Assembly (NCBI GenBank): GCA_050013055.1
Contig: JBEKGC010000147.1
Coordinates: 1 to 13,835, forward strand
DNA length: 13,835 nucleotides
Reading direction: 5' to 3'
DNA from: Palsa-504 sp050013055
GTDB taxonomy: Bacteria > Actinomycetota > Actinomycetes > Streptosporangiales > Streptosporangiaceae
Part shown: piece by piece, positions 1-7,590 of the stretch
Layout of the letters: each line of letters opens with the position of its first letter
Position numbering within the stretch: the first letter of the stretch is position 1
Position numbers and translations under genes: made by a program
The notes under the pieces: model-generated
The model's input: only the letters and a program-made list of their open reading frames with translations
The model's database searches: none
What the model was told of the DNA's origin: nothing

Positions 1-1293
1 AGGTCGGTCCGGTTCAACGCCGAAGCCGACTCGCTGAACTGCTCCGTGCTCGGCCCGGACGCGGCCCCGGGCACCGGCGAGTTCGACCTGTACGTCGAGC
101 AGCTGGTCAACGAGATGACGGTCAAGGCGGGCCAGAAATGTACCGCGATCCGGCGTGCCCTCGTCCCGGTCGCGATGATCGACTCGGTGGCCGAAGCGGT
201 ACGGGACCGGCTGGCTGAGGTGGTGGTCGGCAGCCCGGCCGCCGAAGGCGTGCGGATGGGCGCGCTGGCCAGCCTGGAGCAGCGCGAGGAGGTCCGCCGC
301 TCGGTCAAGGCGCTGCTGTCCGCGGCCAGCATCGTGTCCGGCGACCCCGACCACGTGGAGGTGGCCGGGGCCAGCGCCGAGCGCGGCGCCTTCATCGCCC
401 CGCTGCTCCTGCGGGCTGAGGATAGCGACCGCCCGGAGCCGCATGAGATCGAAGCGTTCGGCCCGGTCAGCACGCTGATCGGCTACCGGGACACCGAGGA
501 GGTGGTCAGCCTGGCGGCCCGCGGCCTGGGCAGCCTGGCCGGATCGGTTGTCACGGCCGACCCGGGCTTCGCCCGCGACGTGGTCCTCGGCCTGGCGCCC
601 TGGCACGGCCGGCTGCTCGTCCTGGACCGCGAGGACGCGGGCGAGTCGACCGGGCACGGCTCACCGCTGCCGATGCTGGTCCATGGCGGTCCCGGCCGGG
701 CGGGCGGCGGGGAGGAGATGGGCGGCATCCGCGGCGTGCTGCACCACATGCAGCGAACCGCGGTACAGGCCAGCCCGCGGGTGCTGTCCGCCGTCACGGG
801 CCGCTGGGTGCCCGGCGCGCCGCGGCACGCCGGCGGCGCTCACCCGTTCCGCAAGTCTCTCACCGAGCTTCGGATCGGCGACGCCGTGGTCGCGGGCCCG
901 CGCCCGGTGACCCTGGCCGACATCGAGCACTTCGCCGAGTTCACCGGCGACACCTTCTACGCGCACATGGACGAAGAAGCCGCGCGGGCCAACCCGTTCT
1001 TCGGCGGGCGGGTCGCGCACGGCTATCTCATCGTCTCCTTCGCCGCAGGCCTGTTCGTCTCGCCCGACCCCGGTCCCGTGCTGGCCAACTACGGCCTGGA
1101 GAACCTGCGTTTCCTCACCCCGGTATACCCGGGGGACGAGCTGACCGTGACGCTGACCTGCAAGCAGATCACCCCGCGCGAGGACGCCGGGCACGGCGAG
1201 GTGCGCTGGGACGCCGTCGTGACCAACCAGGACGCCAAGCCGGTGGCTACCTACGACGTGCTGACCCTGGTGGCCAGGCAATGGCCCCTTTGA
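1..1293 (+). CDS. paaZ: PaaZ, bifunctional oxepin-CoA hydrolase / 3-oxo-5,6-didehydrosuberyl-CoA semialdehyde dehydrogenase, 3' part
   Basis: Partial gene: the frame is open from base 1 and its 5' end lies outside the window; the GTG at 46 is internal. About 430 codons remain. The first part is the C-terminal portion of an aldehyde dehydrogenase domain, with the general-base Glu at residue 8 of the fragment (FNAEADSLN) and the catalytic Cys at residue 47 (AGQKCTAIRR). Their spacing of 39 residues equals that of E256 and C295 in E. coli PaaZ as I remember it. The last ~150 residues form a MaoC-like hotdog hydratase domain with FTGDTFYAHMD and FFGGRVAHGY; Asp 317 of the fragment is the expected hydratase residue. 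The family opens the oxepin-CoA ring and oxidises the resulting aldehyde in the cytosolic phenylacetyl-CoA pathway. No other paa gene is visible on this side. The next gene is convergent. Confidence 0.92.
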   Translation, partial: RSVRFNAEADSLNCSVLGPDAAPGTGEFDLYVEQLVNEMTVKAGQKCTAIRRALVPVAMIDSVAEAVRDRLAEVVVGSPAAEGVRMGALASLEQREEVRRSVKALLSAASIVSGDPDHVEVAGASAERGAFIAPLLLRAEDSDRPEPHEIEAFGPVSTLIGYRDTEEVVSLAARGLGSLAGSVVTADPGFARDVVLGLAPWHGRLLVLDREDAGESTGHGSPLPMLVHGGPGRAGGGEEMGGIRGVLHHMQRTAVQASPRVLSAVTGRWVPGAPRHAGGAHPFRKSLTELRIGDAVVAGPRPVTLADIEHFAEFTGDTFYAHMDEEAARANPFFGGRVAHGYLIVSFAAGLFVSPDPGPVLANYGLENLRFLTPVYPGDELTVTLTCKQITPREDAGHGEVRWDAVVTNQDAKPVATYDVLTLVARQWPL

Positions 1294-1305
1294 CATGCCA
1301 AGGGG
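1285..1305. terminator. Short hairpin at the convergent paaZ/SDR ends
   Basis: CCCCTT (1285-1290) and AAGGGG (1300-1305) form a 6-bp stem with a 9-nt loop that overlaps the paaZ stop codon, in the 29-bp gap between two convergent genes. No T-tract follows on either strand, so a role as a bidirectional terminator is only a positional inference. Confidence 0.25.
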
Positions 1306-1322
1306 GCGGGAGCGTGCGGCTG

Positions 1323-2126
1323 TTATTCCGCGATCGCCGCCATGGCGTCGGGCGACTCGGGAAGCACCTGGCCGCCGTCCACCACGATCGACTGCCCGGT
1401 GATGTAGGCCGCCTCGTCGGTGGCGAAGAACAGCGCCGCGTAGCCGATCTCGTCGACGGTACCCAGCCGGCCCAGCGGTATGGCGGCGGTCATCCCGCTC
1501 GCGAATTCCTTGCCCGCGTCGGCTGGCCCTTCGGTGACGACGTTGCCCGGCAGCACCGCGTTGACCGTGATGCCTCTGGGCGCCAGCTCGATCGCCGCGG
1601 TTCGCATGAAGCCAAGCTGGCCTGCCTTGCTCGCCCCGTAGTGCGTCCAGCCGGGGAAGCCGGTGATCGGCCCGGTGATGGACGACGTGATGATGACCCG
1701 GCCATGGCCTGACCGGCTCAGGGCCGGCAGGCAGGCCTGGACCGCCAGGATCGTGCCCTTCAAGTTGATCCCGAGCACCTGGTCCAGGTCGGACTCGGTC
1801 AGGTCCTCCAGCCGGGCATCGGGGAAAATCCCGGCGTTGGCGCAGAGCACGTCGATGCCGCCAAGGCGCTCCTGCGCGATCGCCGCCATCCGCCGGCAAT
1901 CTTCTGTGCTGGCCACGTCGGCCAGCACGAACGAGACCTCTCCGCCCTGCCCGCCGGAGGCGGCCCGGCGGGTGAGCTCGTCCACCGCGGTCCTGGCGGC
2001 CTGCGAATCCCGGCCGGTTATCAGCACGTTCGCTCCGTTGCGGGCGAACACGCTGGCGATCCCCTGGCCGATCCCCCTGGTGCCGCCGGTCACCACGACG
2101 GCCCGTCCGGCGATCGATGTGAACAT
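1323..2126 (-). CDS. Short-chain dehydrogenase/reductase (FabG-like, classical SDR)
   Basis: A 267-residue protein of typical classical SDR length. The Rossmann cofactor motif TGGTRGIG is at 13-20, NAG at 97-99, catalytic Asn at 121, Ser at 148-149 and YGASK with Tyr163 and Lys167. The C-terminal part ends in the usual ITGQSIVVDGG segment. GR at 38-39 after the second beta strand suggests an NADP(H) preference, though this is inference. Such enzymes interconvert alcohols or 3-hydroxyacyl groups and ketones in the cytosol; the substrate here cannot be told. The ATG start is supported by GAAGGGAAG about 7 nt upstream. The gene lies 16 bp after the stop of the kinase-like gene, so the two are probably co-transcribed. 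It converges on paaZ with a 29-bp gap. It could be a 3-oxoacyl-ACP reductase paralogue, but the motifs do not establish that. Confidence 0.9.
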   Translation of the reverse strand: MFTSIAGRAVVVTGGTRGIGQGIASVFARNGANVLITGRDSQAARTAVDELTRRAASGGQGGEVSFVLADVASTEDCRRMAAIAQERLGGIDVLCANAGIFPDARLEDLTESDLDQVLGINLKGTILAVQACLPALSRSGHGRVIITSSITGPITGFPGWTHYGASKAGQLGFMRTAAIELAPRGITVNAVLPGNVVTEGPADAGKEFASGMTAAIPLGRLGTVDEIGYAALFFATDEAAYITGQSIVVDGGQVLPESPDAMAAIAE

Positions 2127-2142
2127 GACGCTCTTCCCTTCG

Positions 2143-3120
2143 CTAGGAGTGCGTGCTCAGGTACGACTCGGCCAGGTCACAACTGCCGCGGGTGTACCCG
2201 GCACCGAGCTCGGCGGCGATGTCGACGCCCCGGTGCGAGCCCATCCAGGCGACCAGGAGCAGCCGCCGGAACATGATGAACGTCCAGATTTCCGCCTGGT
2301 CGGCCGCGGGCAGCTGACCGGCCCGGTGGTATCCGTCGAGCCAGCTGTCCACCAGCACGGGCACCTCAGGCGCATGCTCGAAGAAGCTGACCGAGGTGCC
2401 CAGGTCATACAGGAACCAGCTGAAGCCCGAGTCGTCGAAGTCGATGACGCTCACCGCCCCGTCGTGCACCAGCAGGTTAGCCAGCCGGGTGTCCGCGTGG
2501 ACCAGCCCGTAACGCTCAGGCCCTGTGCCGAACGCGGCCAGGCGGGAGCGGAGCACGCCGTCCAGCCGGGTGAGCACCTCACGTTCGGACGGCCCGACGC
2601 CCATGCCGTCCTGCCAGCGTCCCCATCGGGCCCCCGGGCCGAACGCCGCCTGGTAATCCCAGTGAAACCGGGTGAACCAGGCCGGCCGGGTCCATCGCCT
2701 GGCGTGCTCGTGCATCCGCGCGGTGATCTCGCCGAGCTCGGCGAAGTGGCCGCCGCTCAGCACGCCGCCTGACTCCCCCTCGGGCTCGCGGCCGGGCAGG
2801 AACTCAAAGCGCACGCAGTGCCGGGTCGACGGGTCCGCGCCGCCGCGTTCGGGCACCGTGACGATCCGCCGGCCGTCGGCGGCAGGCAGCACCCGCGGCG
2901 TGCGGACCCCGGCCTCGGCCCGCAGCGCGTCCAGCCAGGCCAGCTCGGACGCGATCTCCTGCGCACTGTGGTAGCCGAGGCGGTGCACGCGCAGCACGGA
3001 CGGCCCGGCGTCCGGATCGGACACGAGAAAAGTGGCGTTCTCGGAGACGTTGAGCAGCTCGATGGCCGCGTCCGGATGCCCGCCGTAGGCACGCAGCGCA
3101 TCCCGCGCGCAGCCGAGCAC
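2143..3120 (-). CDS. Phosphotransferase of the APH / homoserine-kinase-II fold family
   Basis: About 325 residues with the aminoglycoside-phosphotransferase-like kinase core. VHADTRLANLL carries the catalytic Asp210 and Asn215, and VIDFDD carries the Mg-binding Asp227. The N-terminal NVSENATFLV and VLRVHR segments match the ATP-binding beta strands of this fold, and HRLGYHSAQEIASELAWL matches the helix with the conserved Glu. Family members phosphorylate small molecules such as homoserine, choline, thiamine or antibiotics; nothing here selects a substrate, and drug resistance should not be assumed. The start is uncertain. I give the GTG at 3120, but its nearest purine-rich site (GGAG) is about 14 nt away, and the frame stays open upstream to rbpA. 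A CTG at 3150 has GGAG at 6 nt. The gene follows rbpA by 73 bp and precedes the SDR by 16 bp. Confidence 0.85.
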   Translation of the reverse strand: MLGCARDALRAYGGHPDAAIELLNVSENATFLVSDPDAGPSVLRVHRLGYHSAQEIASELAWLDALRAEAGVRTPRVLPAADGRRIVTVPERGGADPSTRHCVRFEFLPGREPEGESGGVLSGGHFAELGEITARMHEHARRWTRPAWFTRFHWDYQAAFGPGARWGRWQDGMGVGPSEREVLTRLDGVLRSRLAAFGTGPERYGLVHADTRLANLLVHDGAVSVIDFDDSGFSWFLYDLGTSVSFFEHAPEVPVLVDSWLDGYHRAGQLPAADQAEIWTFIMFRRLLLVAWMGSHRGVDIAAELGAGYTRGSCDLAESYLSTHS

Positions 3121-3193
3121 CCGGCCCAGGACAGCTCCGCCGGCCGACAGGTCGTGCTCCGCGGAAGGGTGAACCGGGCCGCGGTCGGCCAGA

Positions 3194-3526
3194 TCAGGCC
3201 CCGCGAAGGCGGGCGAGCGCCTCGGCCAGGATGGCCTCGCCGTCGGAGTCGCTGCGGCGTTCCTTCACGTAAGCAAGGTGGGTCTTGTACGGCTCGACCC
3301 TGGGCGGGTTCGGCGGTGCATGCTCGTTCTGGCCCGCGGGGTTGCCGCACCGGGGGCACTCCCAGGTGTCCGGGATCGCGGCATCGGTCGCGAAGCTCGG
3401 GCGAGTCTCGTGCTTGTTCGCGCACCAGAACGATATCCAGACGCGGGGCGCGGCCTCGCCGCGCTCGGCCTCACCCATCGGCCCTGCGCCAACCCTGCTG
3501 CCGCGGATCGCGTTGCCACTACTCAC
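3194..3526 (-). CDS. rbpA: RNA polymerase-binding protein RbpA
   Basis: A 110-residue protein matching actinobacterial RbpA across its length. The core domain has WISFWCANKHETRPSF and WECPRCGNPAG. Cys35, His39, Cys57 and Cys60 form the full zinc-ligand set known for Streptomyces coelicolor RbpA. The basic linker PPRVEPYKTHLAYVKERRS leads to the sigma-interaction helix (DGEAILAEALARLR) at the C-terminus. RbpA binds the principal sigma factor and the -10 region, stabilises the RNA polymerase open complex and raises basal rifampicin tolerance in studied species. The GTG start at 3526 is supported by AAGGGG 6 nt upstream. It lies 64 bp after secG and may be read through from the glycolytic operon. 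In Streptomyces rbpA has its own SigR-dependent promoter, but I see no clear SigR-type element in this gap. Confidence 0.96.
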   Translation of the reverse strand: MSSGNAIRGSRVGAGPMGEAERGEAAPRVWISFWCANKHETRPSFATDAAIPDTWECPRCGNPAGQNEHAPPNPPRVEPYKTHLAYVKERRSDSDGEAILAEALARLRGA

Positions 3527-3590
3527 AGATCACCCCTTGAAGGCCATAGTGCTAGAAAGCCGGAACGTCGGTGCGGGATAGATGTACAGG

Positions 3591-3821
3591 CTAGTGGTTG
3601 ATCAGCCAGCTGAGAGCGATAACGCAGATGAACCACAGGACCCCGAAGAAGATCGTGATCCGGTCCAGGTTCCGCTCGACGACGGACGAGGAACCGAGGG
3701 TGGAGGACACCCCGCCGCCGAACAAGTCTGAAAGTCCGCCGCCCTTGCCCTTGTGCAGCAGGACGAGCAGGATCATCACCAAACTGGTGATGATCAGGAT
3801 AACGGAAACCCCGACAATCAT
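3591..3821 (-). CDS. secG: SecG, preprotein translocase subunit
   Basis: A 76-residue protein with two hydrophobic membrane segments, about residues 2-22 and 56-74. They are separated by the conserved cytoplasmic loop HKGKGGGLSDLFGG, which marks SecG. SecG associates with SecYE in the cytoplasmic membrane and assists SecA-driven export. The length is usual for actinobacterial SecG. The ATG at 3821 has GGGAG 13 nt upstream, which is a little far; an ATG at 3834 is closer to it but is in another frame and gives no SecG sequence. The gene is 93 bp downstream of tpiA and 64 bp upstream of rbpA, the standard actinobacterial order. Confidence 0.95.
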   Translation of the reverse strand: MIVGVSVILIITSLVMILLVLLHKGKGGGLSDLFGGGVSSTLGSSSVVERNLDRITIFFGVLWFICVIALSWLINH

Positions 3822-3914
3822 CGCTGTTATCCATCTCCCGCGGATGACATTCGCACTATTGAGACCGACGCTGTCGACATCGGCGCCGCTGAGGTGGGCG
3901 CCACTGACTCCAGC

Positions 3915-4703
3915 CTACGCTGCCAGTTCACGATACCGGCAGATCTGAGCGAACTGCCCGGCGTCGAGGCTGGCCCCGCCGACCAGAGCGCCATCGATGT
4001 CCGGCTGCGCCATGATCGGCCCGACGTTGTCGGCCTTAACGGACCCGCCATAAAGGATACGCACACGGTCGGCCGTTTCGACGTCATGAAGCTCCGAAAT
4101 CCGCGACCGGATCGCCCCGATCGCCTCCTGGGCGTCCTGCGGGGTGGCTACCTCGCCGGTACCGATGGCCCAGACCGGCTCGTAGGCGATCACCATCGCG
4201 GCCACCGCGGCGGCCGGGATGCCCTTCAGCGACCCGTCGATCTGCCCGACGCAGCACTCCAGGTGCTGGCCTGCCTTGCGGATCTCGAGCGGCTCGCCCA
4301 CGCACAGGATCGGCGTGAGCTCCCACCGCAGCGCCGCCTGGACCTTGGCGTTGACCAGCTCGTCGGACTCCGCGTGGTACTGCCGCCGCTCCGAATGCCC
4401 GGCCAGCACGTAGTCACAGCCCAGCTTGGCCAGCATCGAACCGGCGATCTCGCCGGTGTAAGCGCCCGAGTCGTGCTGGGAGATGTCCTGCGCGCCATAG
4501 GAGATCCGCAGCTTGTCCCCGTCGATCAGCGTCTGCACGCTGCGCAGCGCGGTGAACGGCGGCAGCACGGCCACGTCGACCGCGTCGAAGTCCTTGTCGG
4601 TCAGCGTGAACGCGAGCTTCTGGACGAGCGCGATCGCCTCGAAGTGGTTCTCGTACATCTTCCAGTTGCCCGCCATCAGCGGGACCCGACCGTGTGTACT
4701 CAC
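3915..4703 (-). CDS. tpiA: Triosephosphate isomerase
   Basis: A 262-residue TIM-barrel enzyme that interconverts dihydroxyacetone phosphate and glyceraldehyde 3-phosphate in glycolysis. All active-site residues are present: Asn13 and Lys15 in AGNWKMY, the electrophile His103 in AGHSERR, the general base Glu175 in AYEPVWAIGTG with its flexible loop 6, and the phosphate-binding GGS at 219-221 and GGAS at 242-245. The start is the GTG at 4703, chosen because GGAGG lies 7 nt upstream and the protein begins at the usual distance before the first beta strand. That GTG overlaps the pgk stop as GTGA, so translation is probably coupled to pgk. It is followed after 93 bp by secG. Confidence 0.97.
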   Translation of the reverse strand: MSTHGRVPLMAGNWKMYENHFEAIALVQKLAFTLTDKDFDAVDVAVLPPFTALRSVQTLIDGDKLRISYGAQDISQHDSGAYTGEIAGSMLAKLGCDYVLAGHSERRQYHAESDELVNAKVQAALRWELTPILCVGEPLEIRKAGQHLECCVGQIDGSLKGIPAAAVAAMVIAYEPVWAIGTGEVATPQDAQEAIGAIRSRISELHDVETADRVRILYGGSVKADNVGPIMAQPDIDGALVGGASLDAGQFAQICRYRELAA

Positions 4704-5916
4704 GAGCCATCCTCCAGTGCAGTCAGCCCAGGGAGCGTTTTGCCCTCGAGGTACTCCAGGCTCGCACCGCCGCCGGTCGAGATGTGCCCGAACGACTTCT
4801 CCGGGATACCGAGCGCCCTGACCGCCGCGGCGGAGTCACCGCCACCCACCACGGTCAGTCCGTTGACCGCGGCCACGGCTTCGGCGACCGCGCGGGTCCC
4901 GGCGGCGAACGCCGGGAACTCGAAGACCCCGACCGGGCCGTTCCAGAAGACCGTCCGGGCATCGGCGAGCTTCTCCGCGAACAGGGCCCGGGTCTTCGGC
5001 CCGGCGTCCATCCCTTCCCGGTCAGCGGGGAAATCCGTCACCGGCACCACCGCATGCTCGGCGTCGGGCGCGAAGTGCGTCGCGGCGACCAGGTCCACCG
5101 GGAGGACAAGTTCCACCCCGCGCCGCTGCGCCTCGGCCATGACGGCCTGCACGGCGGGGATCTGGTCGGCCTCAAGCACCGAGTTCCCGACCTCATAGCC
5201 CTGCGCGGCCAGGAACGTGTAGCCCATGCCGCCGCCGATGAGGATACGGTCGGCCAGGCCAAGCAGGTTGCCGATCACGGCGAGCTTGTCCGACGGCTTC
5301 TTGCCGCCCAGCACCACCACGAAGGGCCTGGCCGGGTCCGAGGTCAGCCGGCGCAGCACCTCGACCTCGGCCAGGACCAGGTCACCGGCGGCATGCGGGA
5401 GCAGCCCTGGCAGGTCGTAGACCGACGCGTGCTTGCGGTGCACGGCGCCGAACCCGTCACCCACGTACAGTTCGCCGAAACGGGCCAGCCGCTGCGCGAA
5501 CGCCCCCCGCTCCGCGTCGTCCTTGGCCGTCTCGGCGGGCTCGAAGCGCACGTTCTCCAGCACCGCGACATCCTCGTCGCCCAGGCTGAACACGGTCTCC
5601 TCGGCCGACGGGCCGGCCACGTCGGCCGCGAACGACACGGGCCGGCCGAGCAGTTCACCCAGCCGGGCCGCCACCGGCCGCAGCGAGGGGCCGGCGGCCG
5701 CCCGGTCGTCGAACGTGGCGCCCTTGGGCCGGCCCAGGTGCGCGAGGACGATGACCCGCGCGCCACGGTCGGACAGCTTGCTGATCACCGGCAGGCTGGC
5801 CCGGATCCGGCCGTCATCGGTGATCTCCCCGGTGCCGGTCAGGTCGAGCGGGACGTTCAGGTCCGACCGGAGCAGCACGCGCCGGCCGAGGACCTCCAGG
5901 TCGTCGATGGAGCGCA

Positions 5917-5917
<1 letters not shown>
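4700..5917 (-). CDS. pgk: Phosphoglycerate kinase
   Basis: A 405-residue enzyme that transfers the acyl phosphate of 1,3-bisphosphoglycerate to ADP. Family motifs appear in order: RSDLNVPLD (18-25) and AHLGRPKG (59-66) of the substrate domain, LENVRF, then VVLGGKKPSDKL, FWNGPVGVFEF and GGGDSAAAV of the nucleotide domain, and the C-terminal STGGGASLEYLEGKTLPG. The frame is open 60 nt further upstream, but I choose the ATG at 5917 because it begins MRSIDDL at the usual family start. It also overlaps the gap stop by one base (TAATG). No strong Shine-Dalgarno precedes it, so re-initiation after gap is likely. Its own stop overlaps tpiA. Confidence 0.97.
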
Positions 5918-6930
<1,013 letters not shown>

Positions 6931-7050
6931 AGTACCAAGTCTCCTCGTCGATCCCCGTGATCGCCAGCGCTCCGAGACTATCGGACGCCGCAAGAATGGT
7001 GGGGATTCAGCGCGCTCGCGGCGGAGCCTCTCAGGCCCGCCTTCACGGGT

Positions 7051-7080
7051 CTAAACCATATCAAAAAAGGGGCATATTTC
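7051..7080 (-). promoter_or_regulatory. AT-rich patch, possible gap operon promoter
   Basis: Twenty of thirty bases are A or T in an otherwise strongly GC-rich region, including a run of six T on the minus strand. On that strand a TATGGT hexamer (7060-7055) fits the TANNNT form of a -10 element, but no good -35 lies at 17-18 nt. It would give a leader of about 120 nt. A second TANNNT (TAGTCT, 6980-6975) is nearer to gap and also lacks a -35. Confidence 0.3.
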
Positions 7081-7141
7081 CCGAACGGGCGGCGGTTCGT
7101 GTCCCGGATCCGCCAGATTGCGGCACGCATTGTTCCTGGCG

Positions 7142-7168
7142 TGTCGATTCGCGCCCGGCGGATTCGTG
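7142..7168 (+). promoter_or_regulatory. Candidate ECF42-type promoter upstream of the DGPF-sigma operon
   Basis: TGTCGA at 7142-7147 is followed after 17 nt by CGTG at 7165-7168. As I recall from published work on ECF42 sigma factors in Streptomyces venezuelae, their target promoters carry TGTCGA at -35 and CGAC or CGTC at -10. Here the -35 is exact and the -10 matches three of four bases. The predicted start near 7175 leaves a leader of about 60 nt before the ATG at 7237. This would make the operon autoregulated by its own sigma factor. The match is visual, not computed. Confidence 0.5.
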
Positions 7169-7236
7169 TAGAGGATGACAGGTGCCCGGTCCGGCCCGGC
7201 CGCCCGGTAGCGTCACGACGGAAGGGAATGACCACG

Positions 7237-7590
7237 ATGAAGCAGTACCTGCTCAGCATCTACCAGCCGGACGGGGATCCGCCGCCGCCCGAGATCCTCG
7301 AGCCGATCATGCGGGACCTGCGGGCCCTCCATGAGGAGATGACGGCCGCGGGCGCCTGGGTGTTCACCGGCGGCCTGCACCCGGCCGAGGTGGCCACGGT
7401 GGTCCGTGCCGCCGACGGCGACGTGCTCATCACCGACGGGCCGTTCACCGAGGGCAAGGAGCACATCGGCGGCTTCACGATCATCCGCGCCGCCGACCTG
7501 GACGAGGCGCTCGGCTGGGCCCGCCGGATCACCGCGGCGGCCCGGCTGCCTGTCGAGGTGCGGCCGATGGTGGACACGGCCGGGGCGTGA
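7237..7590 (+). CDS. DGPF/YCII-domain protein linked to an ECF42 sigma factor
   Basis: A 117-residue protein beginning MKQYLLSIYQPDG, with the signature TDGPFTEGKEHIGGF that names the DGPF group within the YCII-related family (ferredoxin-like fold, often dimeric). No catalytic activity has been established for this group as far as I know. DGPF genes are the characteristic neighbours of ECF42 sigma factors. I choose the ATG at 7237 because GGAAGGGA (7220-7227) is about 10 nt upstream, whereas the in-frame ATG at 7228 abuts that site. The stop overlaps the sigma factor start as GTGA, so the two products are probably made in coupled amounts. The protein is a likely partner or target of the sigma factor, though direct interaction is an inference. 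Confidence 0.9.
   Translation: MKQYLLSIYQPDGDPPPPEILEPIMRDLRALHEEMTAAGAWVFTGGLHPAEVATVVRAADGDVLITDGPFTEGKEHIGGFTIIRAADLDEALGWARRITAAARLPVEVRPMVDTAGA

Larger units (their letters stand above)
6931..7236. other. Divergent intergenic region between gap and the DGPF/ECF42 operon
   Basis: This 306-bp non-coding stretch separates two divergently transcribed operons. The gap side holds the gap Shine-Dalgarno (AGGAG, 6941-6945) and an AT-rich patch at 7051-7080. The other side holds a TGTCGA element at 7142-7147 and the ribosome site GGAAGGGA at 7220-7227. I see no convincing small gene in it; a frame open from 7099 on the plus strand adds only Arg-rich, non-conserved residues before the DGPF protein. 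Confidence 0.7.

Noticed and set aside
661..1899. Long minus-strand frame (412 codons) antisense to paaZ and crossing into the SDR gene
   Set aside because: Its residues are Arg/Gly/Pro/Ala/His-rich shadow sequence of two well-identified genes. It has no family likeness.
3882..3902. GGCGCC repeated at 3882-3887 and 3897-3902, a possible hairpin between tpiA and secG
   Set aside because: GGCGCC is self-complementary and common at this GC content. The stem does not extend beyond 6 bp and no T-tract follows.
7099..7236. N-terminal extension of the DGPF protein from an upstream GTG
   Set aside because: The added 46 residues are Arg/Val-rich and unlike the family, and would cover the candidate promoter. 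The ATG at 7237 has a proper ribosome site.
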